Source: Salinirubellus salinus (lineage in GTDB: Archaea; Halobacteriota; Halobacteria; Halobacteriales; Haloarculaceae). From it: DNA of 64,000 nt. The stretch lies in contig NZ_CP104003.1 in assembly GCF_025231485.1 (NCBI RefSeq), positions 3,410,001 through 3,474,000 on the forward strand, read 5' to 3'. The position numbers and the translations under genes were made by a program. Shown here in pieces: positions 1 through 8,451 of this stretch; the first letter of the stretch is position 1; every line of letters begins with the position of its first letter. The notes below the pieces were generated by a model that ran no database searches, was not told the origin of the DNA, and saw only the letters and a list, made by a program, of their open reading frames with translations.

Positions 1-64
1 CCGTCGCGAACAGCACCAGTGCCACGACGATGATGGCGAACACGACCAACATGCCGGGGGTCAC
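1..64 (-). CDS. N-terminal fragment of a probable SLC13/anion permease (runs off left edge)
   Basis: Only about 20 codons are visible. Read on the minus strand from a GTG at 64 (or the ATG at 52), they give MTPGMLVVFAIIVVALVLFA, a continuous hydrophobic helix typical of the first membrane segment of an inner-membrane transporter. It resembles the opening of haloarchaeal SLC13-family permeases, but the stretch is too short to prove this. The reading frame is open to the window edge. The intergenic stretch between it and the Lrp gene contains no other recognisable feature. Assignment as a membrane protein start is fairly likely; the family is a guess from memory. Confidence 0.5.
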   Translation of the reverse strand, partial: MTPGMLVVFAIIVVALVLFAT

Positions 65-161
65 TGGAGCGAGTGCCACGGGCGGAGGACGCCGCCGGGT
101 GGCAAAAAACTCCCGGCAGGGCGCCGCCGTCCGCCCTCGTCGGTTCGGTCCCGTGGGGTCG

Positions 162-644
162 CTACTCGTCGCCCCCCTCGTCCTCCTCGAGGAAGCCGTG
201 GTACGGACAGACGTACTCGTCCCGGATGATCTGCTCGTCGACGATGTCGAGGCCGAGTTCGTCGAGCTCGCGCGCGATGCGGTTGAGGTCGTCGTGGGTC
301 TGACCGATGGCGTTCACGTAGACGTTCCGCTTGCCGGTCATGATCTCGCGGACGGCGGTGACGCCGTGGACCTCGCGGGCCCGGTCGGCGAGCGCGTCGC
401 GGTCGGTCACCGGCGCCGTACAGATGATCTTGGTGTAGAGCGGATAGCCGGCGAGGTCGTAGTCGATGTCGATGTGGTAGCCGCGGATGATGCCGCTGTC
501 CTCGAGCTTGTTGATGCGGGTCCGGACGGTGCTCGCGGAGAGGCCGAGCCGCTCGGCGATGTCGTTCGAGGAGGTCCGACGGGCGTCCTGCTGGAGGTAG
601 TAGAGGATCGATCGGTCCGTGGAGTCGAGTTCGCCGTCTCTCAT
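162..644 (-). CDS. Lrp/AsnC family transcriptional regulator
   Basis: This 160-residue protein has the Lrp/AsnC layout. An N-terminal helix-turn-helix spans about residues 7-60, with LDSTDRSILYYLQQDARR and ERLGLSASTVRTRINKLEDSGII as the recognition region. A C-terminal ligand-sensing (RAM/ACT-like) domain follows at about 70-145. The acidic tail and CPYHGF near the end are lineage traits. Such proteins bind DNA as dimers or octamers and respond to amino acids. The ATG at 644 begins a complete HTH domain, and an A/T-rich TATA-like stretch (around 670-677) lies about 27 bases upstream. The next gene cluster, divergently placed, encodes an amino-acid-type permease, so it is a plausible target; that is inference. 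Confidence 0.93.
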   Translation of the reverse strand: MRDGELDSTDRSILYYLQQDARRTSSNDIAERLGLSASTVRTRINKLEDSGIIRGYHIDIDYDLAGYPLYTKIICTAPVTDRDALADRAREVHGVTAVREIMTGKRNVYVNAIGQTHDDLNRIARELDELGLDIVDEQIIRDEYVCPYHGFLEEDEGGDE

Positions 645-860
645 TCGACAGCGACGGTCACGCTCGGACGGTAATCACTCTTGTCTCCCGTCGTCCGGTC
701 GCCGCTCGTCCCGTCGCGCTCCTCCCGACCCTCCTCACCGACCGCCCTTCGAGACGGTTAGTGTGTAATAGGGCATCTAGATTGACGAACTGTCGAAGAA
801 AGCAGGCTACTTATGGCGTTCCGTCTGCAAGTGGGGATACACACCGGACCCGACGACGAC

Positions 861-1313
861 ATGAGACTCAGACAGGAGCGACTCGACGGCGACTCGCGCG
901 ACGGGGCGGGCGAGTACGTCGTCCTCGGCGGCGGACGACTGGGGGCATCGATAGCGAGACGGCTTCGGGCGGCCGGCCACGCGGTCACGCTGGTCGACGA
1001 GCGACAGGACGCGACCGACCTGCCGGGCGTCTGTGGGGACCCGAGCGACCGCCGGGTGCTGGCACGGGCCGGGCTCTCCGAGCGCTCGACGGTCGTCGTG
1101 GCGACGCGACGCGACCGCCGGAACCTCCTCGTCGCACAGCTCGTGCGGACCCGGTTCGCGGTGCGAGAGGTCCTCGTGCTCGTGAACACGCCGGACCGGC
1201 GTGACCTCGTCGCGGAGACGGGGCACGAACCGGTCTGCGTGACGAGCGTCGTCTCTGAGGCCGTAACCGAGCGCCTCGACGGGCTGTCGACCGACCGGGA
1301 GCGTGCGGGATGA
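861..1313 (+). CDS. TrkA-N (RCK) nucleotide-binding domain protein
   Basis: About 150 residues form a single Rossmann-type TrkA-N domain. It opens with YVVLGGGRLGASIARRL, a GxGxxG-like dinucleotide loop at about residues 20-34. The acidic residue that ends beta-2 follows in VTLVDER. No TrkA-C or membrane part is present. TrkA-N domains bind NAD(H) or ATP and gate transporters or channels. The stop overlaps the start of the following APC permease by 4 bases (ATGA), so the two are translationally coupled and it probably regulates that permease. Start is uncertain: an ATG at 813 would add 16 residues, but the domain itself begins just after the ATG at 861. Confidence 0.85.
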   Translation: MRLRQERLDGDSRDGAGEYVVLGGGRLGASIARRLRAAGHAVTLVDERQDATDLPGVCGDPSDRRVLARAGLSERSTVVVATRRDRRNLLVAQLVRTRFAVREVLVLVNTPDRRDLVAETGHEPVCVTSVVSEAVTERLDGLSTDRERAG

Positions 1314-3475
1314 AGGAACTCGAACGCGACCTCGGTCTGCCGTCGGTGCTCGCCATCAGCATCGGAGCGATGATCGGTAGCGGCATCTTCATCCTGCCGG
1401 CGCTGGCGCTGGAGATCGCTGGGCCGCTCGTCGTCGTCGCCTACGCCCTCGCGGGCCTGCTGGTCGTCCCGGCCGCCCTCTCGAAGTCCGAGATGGCGAC
1501 GGCGATGCCCGAGGCCGGCGGGACCTACATCTACATCGAGCGAGGGATGGGGCCGCTGCTCGGCACCGTCGCCGGCGTCGGGACGTGGTTCTCGCTCTCG
1601 TTCAAGGGAGCGCTCGCGCTCGTCGGCGGCGTGCCGTACCTCCTCCTCCTGTTCGACCTGCCGCTGAAGCCCGTCGCCATCGGGCTGGCCGGCCTGCTGA
1701 TACTGGTCAACGTCGTCGGCGCGAAACAGACCGGGCGGCTCCAGCTCGCCATCGTCGTCGTGATGCTGGCGGCGCTGGGCTGGTTCACCGCCGGGAGCGT
1801 GGCCGGCGTCGAACGGGCCAACTTCGCGGGCTTCTTCGACGCCGGCGTCGGTGGCCTGCTCGCCGCCACGGGACTGGTGTTCGTCTCCTACGCAGGCGTG
1901 ACCAAGGTCGCCAGCGTCGCCGAGGAGGTGGAGAACCCCGGGCGCAACATCCCGCTGGGCATCCTCGGCTCGCTCGTGTTCACGACGGTGCTGTACGTCG
2001 CCATCGTCGCCGTCCTCGTGGGCATCACGGACCCCGGCAGCGTCGCCGGGTCGCTGACGCCGGTCGCCGTCGCCGCCGAGGTCTCCCTCGGACAGGTGGG
2101 CGTGGTCGCCGTCATCCTCGCGGCCGTGCTCGCGCTGGTCTCGACGGCCAACGCCGGCATCCTCTCCTCGTCGCGCTACCCGTTCGCGATGAGCCGCGAC
2201 AAGCTCGTCCCCGAGGCGCTCTCCGCGGTGGACGGACGGTTCGGGACGCCCGTCAACGCCATCACGCTGACCGGCGCGACGTTGCTGGTACTCATCGCGT
2301 TCGTCCCCATCCTCGAGATCGCGAAACTGGCGAGCGCGTTCCAGATTCTCGTGTTCGCGCTCGTCAACGTCGCCCTCATCGCCTTCCGCGAGGGGAGCGA
2401 CGAGTACACCCCCGAGTTCCGCTCGCCGCTCTACCCGTGGGTGCAGGTGTTCGGCGTGGTGACGGGGCTCGCTCTGCTCACCCAGATGGGGCCGGTCGCC
2501 ATCGGCGGCGCCGTCGCCATCACCGTCGGGAGCGCGCTCTGGTACCTCGCGTACGTCCGCCCGCGGGTCGACCGGGAGGGGGCCGCCACCGACGCCATCC
2601 GCCGACAGGTCGGCCGGCAGGCGCTCGGTGAGGTCGAGTCCGAGCGGCGCGCCCCGCCCCGCGAGGTGCTCGTCGCGTTCACGAAACGGGTCGACGAGTC
2701 ACGCGAGCGGGCGCTCGTCTCGCTCGCGGCCGACCTCGTCCGACCGGACGACGGCCGTGTCACCGCGGTCAGGTTCGAGGAGGTGCCCGACCAGGTGCCG
2801 CTCGACGCCGCGACCGACCAGTCGGCCGCCGACCGCTCGTTCGAGCGCCGGATGGCCGCGCTCGCCGCCGACCTCGGCGTCGACGTCGAGGCCGACGAGG
2901 TGGTCAGCCACGACACCAAGCACGCGGTGGTGAACGCCGCCGCCCACCGCGGGGTCGACAGCATCGTCGCGGAACACGAACCGCTCCGACTCCGCTCGCG
3001 GCTGGTCGGTGACCCCATCGACTGGGTCGTCCGGCACGCGCCCTGTGACGTGCTGCTGGTCGACAACCGAGGCTACGACGACCCGACCGACGTCTCGCTC
3101 CTGGGTGACGGCAGCACGTTCGCCCCCGTGACGGTGAACACCGCCGAGGCCATCGCTCGGGGCGACGACGGCGAGCTCTCGCTCTGGTTCCCCGACGGGA
3201 CCGGGACCGACCGGCAACGACGGACGTTCGAGGCGTACGCCGCCGAACTCTCCGGACTGCTCTCGGTCCCGGTCCGGACCCGCTGGCTCCGGACCGACGG
3301 CGGCCGACCGACCCGACCGGACCTCCTCGTGCGCCGCGGGAGCGACGACCGGCTCCACGACGCGCTGTTCGAGGACCGCGTCCCGACCCCCGGCTGTACG
3401 ACGGTCACGGTCTACCCCCACGAGTCGCGTCGTCCCTCGTTCGGACGGCGACTGCTCGAACGACTCTCGCTCTGA
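1310..3475 (+). CDS. APC superfamily amino acid permease with C-terminal UspA domains
   Basis: A 721-residue fusion. Residues 1-420 are a 12-helix APC-type permease; the amino acid-polyamine-organocation signature SIGAMIGSGIFILPA lies at about 16-30. After the last membrane helix, residues 440-580 form a universal-stress (UspA) domain, and a further cytoplasmic region of about 140 residues follows that may be a degenerate second copy. Substrate is unknown; related proteins carry amino acids or cations. The UspA part ends HAPCDVLLVDN, as in other fused transporters. It is coupled by a 4-base overlap to the TrkA-N gene, giving the complex a nucleotide-sensing partner. Comparable gene pairs are common in haloarchaea. 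Confidence 0.93.
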   Translation: MKELERDLGLPSVLAISIGAMIGSGIFILPALALEIAGPLVVVAYALAGLLVVPAALSKSEMATAMPEAGGTYIYIERGMGPLLGTVAGVGTWFSLSFKGALALVGGVPYLLLLFDLPLKPVAIGLAGLLILVNVVGAKQTGRLQLAIVVVMLAALGWFTAGSVAGVERANFAGFFDAGVGGLLAATGLVFVSYAGVTKVASVAEEVENPGRNIPLGILGSLVFTTVLYVAIVAVLVGITDPGSVAGSLTPVAVAAEVSLGQVGVVAVILAAVLALVSTANAGILSSSRYPFAMSRDKLVPEALSAVDGRFGTPVNAITLTGATLLVLIAFVPILEIAKLASAFQILVFALVNVALIAFREGSDEYTPEFRSPLYPWVQVFGVVTGLALLTQMGPVAIGGAVAITVGSALWYLAYVRPRVDREGAATDAIRRQVGRQALGEVESERRAPPREVLVAFTKRVDESRERALVSLAADLVRPDDGRVTAVRFEEVPDQVPLDAATDQSAADRSFERRMAALAADLGVDVEADEVVSHDTKHAVVNAAAHRGVDSIVAEHEPLRLRSRLVGDPIDWVVRHAPCDVLLVDNRGYDDPTDVSLLGDGSTFAPVTVNTAEAIARGDDGELSLWFPDGTGTDRQRRTFEAYAAELSGLLSVPVRTRWLRTDGGRPTRPDLLVRRGSDDRLHDALFEDRVPTPGCTTVTVYPHESRRPSFGRRLLERLSL

Positions 3476-3524
3476 CTGGCGCTGGTCCCCATCGCTTCGG
3501 CCCCCCGGCCCCCTCGCCCGCGAC

Positions 3525-5558
3525 TCAGTGTTCGTCCATCAACTCGACGTCCGCCACCACCTCGTAGGGGTGGCGTCCCTGCCGGATGCCGTCTAACATC
3601 ACGAACGCCTCGTCGGGCGCGAGGAAGTGCCGACAGACGACGTTCCCCATCGGCGTCGGCTCCAGCCCGTCGATGAAGCCGAACTCGATGAGCTTGGCGA
3701 GCGCGTGCCGGGTCGGCACCTCGCCGACCATCCGGTCGTTGAGCGACTTCGCGCGCTTGCCCGCGACGACGAGGTTCGCCAGCGTCTCCTCGACGGCTGC
3801 CGACTCCTCGTAACGCGTGACGACGGGCTCCATCTCGCCTTTCAGCAGTCGGAACGCCGTCTCGTCCTCCGTCTCCTCCTGCGAGCTGTGGTACGTGCAG
3901 TCCGGCTCGACGAGGAGGTAGACGGTGCCCTCGTCGTGGTAGTCTGGTCGGCCGGCCCGCCCGAGCATCTGGGAGAACTCCTGTACCGTGAGCCACTCGA
4001 TACCCATCGCCAGCGAGTCGAAGACGACCTGCGAGGCGGGGAAGTCGACACCGGCGGCGAGCGCCGCCGTCGTCACGACCGCGGCGAGGTCCTGGTCCGC
4101 GAACTGGCGTTCGACCTGTTTCCGCCGGCCGTAGTCGAGGCCGGCGTGGTAGGGGGCCGAGGAGTACTCCAGTTGTCGGGAGATCTCGTGACAGCGCCGG
4201 CGCGAGTTGGTGAAGATGATTGTCTGGCCGCGGTACCCCTTCGAGGACTTCGAGTCGAACGCCCGCCTGACGAGCTTGTTCTCTATCTCGGTCTTCTCGC
4301 GGCCGTCGGCGGCGAACGTGACGTGGCGCTCGATCGGGACCGGTCGCTCCTCGAACTCGATGAGCGTCGCCTCGAGCTGCTGGCTCAACTCCTCGGGGTT
4401 CCCGACCGTCGCGGAGAGGTAGATCCACTGGCTGTTCTGGTTTCGCTGTTCGGTATAGTACTTGAGCCGCGAGATGAGCCCGTCCAGCCGGTGGCCCCGT
4501 TCGTCCTCGCCCAGCGTGTGGACCTCGTCGATGACGACGGTGCCGATGTCGCCGAGGTCACGGCCGGTCCGGAGCGCGTGGTCGATCCCCTCGTACGTGC
4601 CGACGATGATGTCGGCGTTCGGGTCGAAGCGGTTGCCGTCGTCGTTGATGCGCGAGGCGCCGACGCGGATGGAGACGTTCGCGATGTCGCCGTAACGCTC
4701 CTGGAACGACTCGTGTTTCTGGTTGGCGAGGGCGACGAGGGGGACGAGGAAGAGCATCTTCCCCTCGCCCTCCAGCACGCGGTTCACGCCCGCGAGTTCG
4801 CCGATGAGGGTCTTCCCGGTCGCCGTCGCGCTCACGACCAGCTGGTCGCGGCCGTCGAGCGCGCCGTTGTCGACGGCGAGCGACTGGACCGGGAGCAGGG
4901 TGTCGAACCGGTCGCGGACCTTGCGCATCAGGTTCGGGTGCAGGTCGAGCGTCTCGACGTCGACGAGGTCCACCTCGTCGGTGGTCGCGGAGATGGTGTC
5001 GAACCGGGTGAGGTCCGGGTCGAGGTTCCCCGAGAGGAGGTTCTTGATGCGTTCGAGGTCCCCCACCTCGAGCAGGAGCTCCTCGAGTCGCTTCCGGGCG
5101 CCCGAGCGCAGGCCGCGGAACTCGGCCTCCCGCTCCAGTTCCCGCATCGCGCAGTCCGGGCAGATGAACTCCCCGTCGGCCCGGATGGCCGTCTCGTCGG
5201 TGATGGGCGCGTAGCGCCCGGCGTTCGCGCAGTACCGGCAGGTCCGGACGACCTTCGCCTCGAGCTGGTAGCCGTCGAGCAGCGCCCGGAGTTCGTCCCG
5301 TCCCCCCCGCGAGGTCTGTTCGGAGATACGGATGCGACGGGCGCGGCGCGCGATGTCGACGAACTGGTCCGGCGAGCGCAGGTCCTCGTCGTCGCCGGCC
5401 TTCACGCGGAGACGGGCCGGGCGGGGCCCGGCGTCGGTCTGCTTGACCTCGAGCGAACCGTGGAGGACCCGGCGGCCGTCGCGTTCGACGCCGACGACGT
5501 ACGTCCCGTCTCGCTCGTGGAGGAACAACGTCTCCACCTCGGCGACCTGCTGTGACAC
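3525..5558 (-). CDS. DEAD/DEAH-box superfamily 2 helicase with N-terminal zinc finger
   Basis: This 677-residue protein has a haloarchaeal N-terminal domain (1-220) that includes a four-cysteine zinc site (Cys107, Cys110, Cys133, Cys136). An SF2 core follows. Walker A is VVSATATGKT (241-250), the Walker B box is DEVH in place of DEAD, motif III is SAT, and motif VI is QMLGRAGRPDYHDEG. The winged C-terminal region is reminiscent of Hel308/Ski2-like helicases. It should unwind nucleic acid with ATP in DNA repair or RNA processing; which one cannot be read from sequence. It belongs to a conserved haloarchaeal family (DUF5814-type, from memory). It has no close operon partner; the next gene is divergent. 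Confidence 0.93.
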   Translation of the reverse strand: MSQQVAEVETLFLHERDGTYVVGVERDGRRVLHGSLEVKQTDAGPRPARLRVKAGDDEDLRSPDQFVDIARRARRIRISEQTSRGGRDELRALLDGYQLEAKVVRTCRYCANAGRYAPITDETAIRADGEFICPDCAMRELEREAEFRGLRSGARKRLEELLLEVGDLERIKNLLSGNLDPDLTRFDTISATTDEVDLVDVETLDLHPNLMRKVRDRFDTLLPVQSLAVDNGALDGRDQLVVSATATGKTLIGELAGVNRVLEGEGKMLFLVPLVALANQKHESFQERYGDIANVSIRVGASRINDDGNRFDPNADIIVGTYEGIDHALRTGRDLGDIGTVVIDEVHTLGEDERGHRLDGLISRLKYYTEQRNQNSQWIYLSATVGNPEELSQQLEATLIEFEERPVPIERHVTFAADGREKTEIENKLVRRAFDSKSSKGYRGQTIIFTNSRRRCHEISRQLEYSSAPYHAGLDYGRRKQVERQFADQDLAAVVTTAALAAGVDFPASQVVFDSLAMGIEWLTVQEFSQMLGRAGRPDYHDEGTVYLLVEPDCTYHSSQEETEDETAFRLLKGEMEPVVTRYEESAAVEETLANLVVAGKRAKSLNDRMVGEVPTRHALAKLIEFGFIDGLEPTPMGNVVCRHFLAPDEAFVMLDGIRQGRHPYEVVADVELMDEH

Positions 5559-5653
5559 GGCGACAGGTAGACCACGGGCGCACTTGACTCGCCCGATGTG
5601 CTCGACCCGTCACCCTAGATTTAAATTACACGGTTCACAAAGCGAAACGTACC

Positions 5654-6145
5654 GTGGGGCTCTCGGACATCGCGGCCGGTATCGAGGTGACCACCGAGCA
5701 ACGCGAGCGTGGCGTGGCGAGCGTCGACGACACCGAGGCCGACCTCGCCGAACGACTGGGCGCGTACGACTCGGCGCTGCCCTGTCCGGCGAGCGCGGCG
5801 GCCACGCTCGTGGAGGCCTACGCCGGTGGGAAGTCGGTCGGTGCGGCCTCGCGGGTCGCCGGACTGGTCCCCGCCACCGGCGCGCGGGCGCTCCACCGCC
5901 TCGGCGAACCGGTCTGCCCGCTCTCGCCGGTCGAACGCGACGTGGTCCGTGACTTCCTCGACGCCCGTGTGGGTCGGACCGACGCCGTCGCGCTCGTCGG
6001 AAGCGAGACCGAGTTCGCGCTCGGCGTCTACTGCGAGACGCACGACCCGATTCCGGGCGCCGTCGAGGCGCTGGAGGGGGCGCTCGCCGTCGAACGGGCC
6101 GACCCGCTGGCCGACGCTCGGAGCGACGTGGGCGACCTGCTATAG
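5654..6145 (+). CDS. conserved haloarchaeal protein of unknown function
   Basis: A 163-residue acidic soluble protein starting at a GTG (5654). A T/A-rich promoter-like stretch (about 5619-5630) lies some 25-35 bases upstream. Visible regularities are PASAAATLVEAYAGGKS and LVPATGARALHRLGEPVCPLSP, which look like two small helical, HTH-like units without a clear recognition helix. I recognise the pattern as a conserved halophile family but know no function. Its 3' end overlaps the convergent ParA-like gene by 6 bases. Strong G/C at third codon positions and absence of a better overlapping frame support it as a real gene. Confidence 0.8.
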   Translation: MGLSDIAAGIEVTTEQRERGVASVDDTEADLAERLGAYDSALPCPASAAATLVEAYAGGKSVGAASRVAGLVPATGARALHRLGEPVCPLSPVERDVVRDFLDARVGRTDAVALVGSETEFALGVYCETHDPIPGAVEALEGALAVERADPLADARSDVGDLL

Positions 6146-6856
6146 CAGGCCGTCGAGCAGGCCGGACTCCTCGCGCTCGACCTCGACCTCGAACACCACC
6201 TCGGTGGCCTCCGCCACGCCCGTGGCGAACGCCTCGTCGTCGAACACGGCCGGCGCGTCGGCCACACCAGTCGGTCCCGCGGGGACGTGTGCGTCGGCCC
6301 GCTCGACCACCCTGCCGCCCCGGTTCGAGAGTTCGAACTCGGCGGGGGCGTCCACGTCCCGCAACCGCCCGGCCATCCGCGGGAGGGCGTCGGCCCCACG
6401 GCGCGTGTCGGGGGTCACGAGCACCCGCCGGTCGGCGGTCGTCACCGCCGCCACCGACTGGTTCGCCGCGACCGGTGGTACGTCCAGCAGGACGCGGTCG
6501 AACCGCTCGGCCGCCTCGCCCACGAGCCGCTCGAACTCACGGGCGGCGTCGGGCGTCTTTGCGCGTGCCACGCGCTCGAACGGGGCGAACGCCGGGCAGA
6601 ACGCGACCCGGCCGGGGGCGTCGAAGAACGGGTCCGCCAGCCCGTCGGCCAGCGGTCGCTCCTCGGTACAGAGTGCGGTCACGTCGGGGTCGATACGGCC
6701 GGTGACGTACTGGGCCAGCCCCTGCGTCGCGTAGGCGGCGTCGAGCACGCAGACGTCCTCGCCCTCCCGAGCGAGCAGCGCGGCGAACTCCACGCACAGG
6801 CGCGTCGTCCCCGCCCCACCCGTGGCGCCGACGAGCGCCGTCGTAGTTGCGTTCAC
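6140..6856 (-). CDS. ParA/MinD-like SIMIBI NTPase homologue with altered P-loop
   Basis: About 238 residues from the GTG at 6856 (an upstream ATG at 6883 adds nine unlikely residues). The fold pattern is that of ParA/MinD: an N-terminal P-loop region LVGATGGAGTTRLCVEFA, then VCVLDAAYATQGL (switch I-like, with Asp), and RVLLDVPPV (Walker B/switch II-like). Both lysines of the deviant Walker A (KGGxGKT) are replaced: the first by Thr and the P-loop Lys by Thr. It may bind nucleotide weakly or serve as a non-hydrolysing partner. No ParB-like gene or partition site is next to it. It is convergent with the preceding gene. Confidence 0.82.
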   Translation of the reverse strand: MNATTTALVGATGGAGTTRLCVEFAALLAREGEDVCVLDAAYATQGLAQYVTGRIDPDVTALCTEERPLADGLADPFFDAPGRVAFCPAFAPFERVARAKTPDAAREFERLVGEAAERFDRVLLDVPPVAANQSVAAVTTADRRVLVTPDTRRGADALPRMAGRLRDVDAPAEFELSNRGGRVVERADAHVPAGPTGVADAPAVFDDEAFATGVAEATEVVFEVEVEREESGLLDGLL

Positions 6857-6903
6857 ACCTCTCCTGGTGTAATTTTCGCACAAAAAGCTTCGGAATCAGG
6901 TGG

Positions 6904-7326
6904 CTACTGCGCGTCGCGGATGGCCTGCTGCACGTCGTCGAACGTGTCGTCGTCGAGTTCGGGTCGGGCCCAGTCCAGCGCGTGGAGCATCCCCGCCCCG
7001 TCGCCCTCCTCGCGTGGGACGATGTGGACGTGCAGGTGGGGTACCTCCTGTCCGGCCGCGGGGCCGTCGTTGACGGCGACTGTGGTGCCATCGGCGTCCA
7101 CGGCGTCGCGCACGGCCGGGGTGAGTTCGGCCGCCCGCTGGAAGACGGTGGGGGCCACCTCCGGCAGGTCGGCCACCTGCTCGCCGTGTTCTTTCGGGAT
7201 GACGAGCGTGTGGCCCTCGGCGAGCGGGTTCACGTCGAGGAACGCGAGCACCTCGTCGTCCTCGTAGACCGTTCGGTTGGGGATGTCGCCCGCGACGATG
7301 CTACAGAAGATGCAGTCCTCGCTCAT
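6904..7326 (-). CDS. HIT family hydrolase (histidine triad)
   Basis: A 140-residue histidine-triad protein. The catalytic motif HLHVHIVPR (His97, His99, His101) is intact, and the N-terminal MSEDCIFCSIVAGDIP with its CxxC pair is typical of HINT-type members. These enzymes hydrolyse adenosine or guanosine 5'-phosphoramidates and related dinucleotides through a covalent histidine intermediate. The start at 7326 is chosen because MSEDCIFC is the canonical beginning; the longer frame upstream has no family similarity. It lies 47 bases upstream of the ParA-like gene on the same strand, so co-transcription is possible. Confidence 0.95.
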   Translation of the reverse strand: MSEDCIFCSIVAGDIPNRTVYEDDEVLAFLDVNPLAEGHTLVIPKEHGEQVADLPEVAPTVFQRAAELTPAVRDAVDADGTTVAVNDGPAAGQEVPHLHVHIVPREEGDGAGMLHALDWARPELDDDTFDDVQQAIRDAQ

Positions 7327-7514
7327 ACCGGGGTGCTCTCGCGCCGCGGGCAAGAGCGTTTCCCGCGTGCGGCTCGGGACGACTGCGGTGGCGCGCGCCG
7401 TGAGCAGCTGTCGCGGTCTCGGTTGTACCGCGAGTCGCCCGCCGACACGCCTCGTCCTCGACGAACGCCTCCTCCCACGGAACGCTCTTGTGGGCGGCCA
7501 CCGACCTCCCGACG

Positions 7515-8441
7515 ATGACACCGGAGGCCGACCCGGAACCCCACGACGCGGCCCCACAGCCGGACCCGAACGAGGCGGTCGTCCCCGACACGCCCGACAC
7601 CGTGGACTCCCGATTCCGCGGTGCCACCGACTGCCACGTCCACCTGATGCCCGCCCGACTGATGGCGGCCATCCGCGACTCGCTCCACGACGTCGCCGGG
7701 TGGGAGTTCCCGCACCCCGTCGACCGCGAGTCGATGGAGGGGTTCCTCCGGGGCCACGGCGTCGCGCGCTACTGTGCGCTCCCGTACGCCCACAAGCCCG
7801 GCATCGCCGCCGACCTGAACGACTGGGTGCTCGCCCGCGCCGCCGAGTCCGAGATGTGCGTCCCGTTCGCCACCGTCCACGGCGAGGACAGGGTGGGCGA
7901 GGTGGTCCGCGACGCCTTCGAGGCGGGCGCGCGCGGCCTCAAGTTCCAGTGCCCGGTGCAGGAGTGCGGCCCCGCGGACCCGCGTCTCGACCCGGCGTTC
8001 GAACTCGCCGCCGAGTACGACCGGCCCGTCCTCTTCCACGCCGGCACCGCGCCGATGTTCGAGGACTCACCGCACGTCGGCGTCGACCAGTTCCGCACCT
8101 TCTGCGAGTCCTACCCCACGGTCCGGGCCTGCTCGGCGCACATGGGGACGTTCGAGCACGAGCAGTTCTTCGACGTCCTGCGGGACCACGAGAACGCCTA
8201 CCTCGACACCTGCTTCGCGATGTCCACCGCCGCCCCGGAGTCGATGGGGTTCGACCCGGCGACGGTGCCAGACGACGTGTTCGAGGAGTTCGCCGGCCGC
8301 GTGATGTATGGGTCTGACTACCCGAACATCCCCCACGAGTACGCCGACGAGCGGTCCCACCTGCTCTCGCGTGACCTGAGCGAGGGGGCGTTCGAGGCGC
8401 TGTTCCGGGGGGCGGCCGACCGGTTCCTCGCGCTCGACTGA
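7515..8441 (+). CDS. amidohydrolase-family (metal-dependent) hydrolase
   Basis: A 308-residue TIM-barrel hydrolase of the amidohydrolase-2 type. The metal ligand motif DCHVHLMP is at about residues 43-50, a lysine-bearing strand GLKFQCPV lies in mid-protein, VLFHAGTAP carries a further His, and the final MYGSDYPN provides the catalytic Asp. Members include decarboxylases and lactone hydrolases, so the substrate cannot be named. The ATG at 7515 is preferred to the GTG at 7488 because haloarchaeal transcripts are often leaderless and the added residues are not conserved in character. Its 3' end converges on the threonine aldolase gene 10 bases away. Confidence 0.9.
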   Translation: MTPEADPEPHDAAPQPDPNEAVVPDTPDTVDSRFRGATDCHVHLMPARLMAAIRDSLHDVAGWEFPHPVDRESMEGFLRGHGVARYCALPYAHKPGIAADLNDWVLARAAESEMCVPFATVHGEDRVGEVVRDAFEAGARGLKFQCPVQECGPADPRLDPAFELAAEYDRPVLFHAGTAPMFEDSPHVGVDQFRTFCESYPTVRACSAHMGTFEHEQFFDVLRDHENAYLDTCFAMSTAAPESMGFDPATVPDDVFEEFAGRVMYGSDYPNIPHEYADERSHLLSRDLSEGAFEALFRGAADRFLALD

Positions 8442-8451
8442 CCCGGACCGC

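Noticed and set aside
3627-5555. 642-codon plus-strand frame opposite the helicase
   Set aside because: High-G/C mirror frame; the minus strand encodes all helicase motifs and the antisense product is Val/Glu/Arg-rich with no domain.
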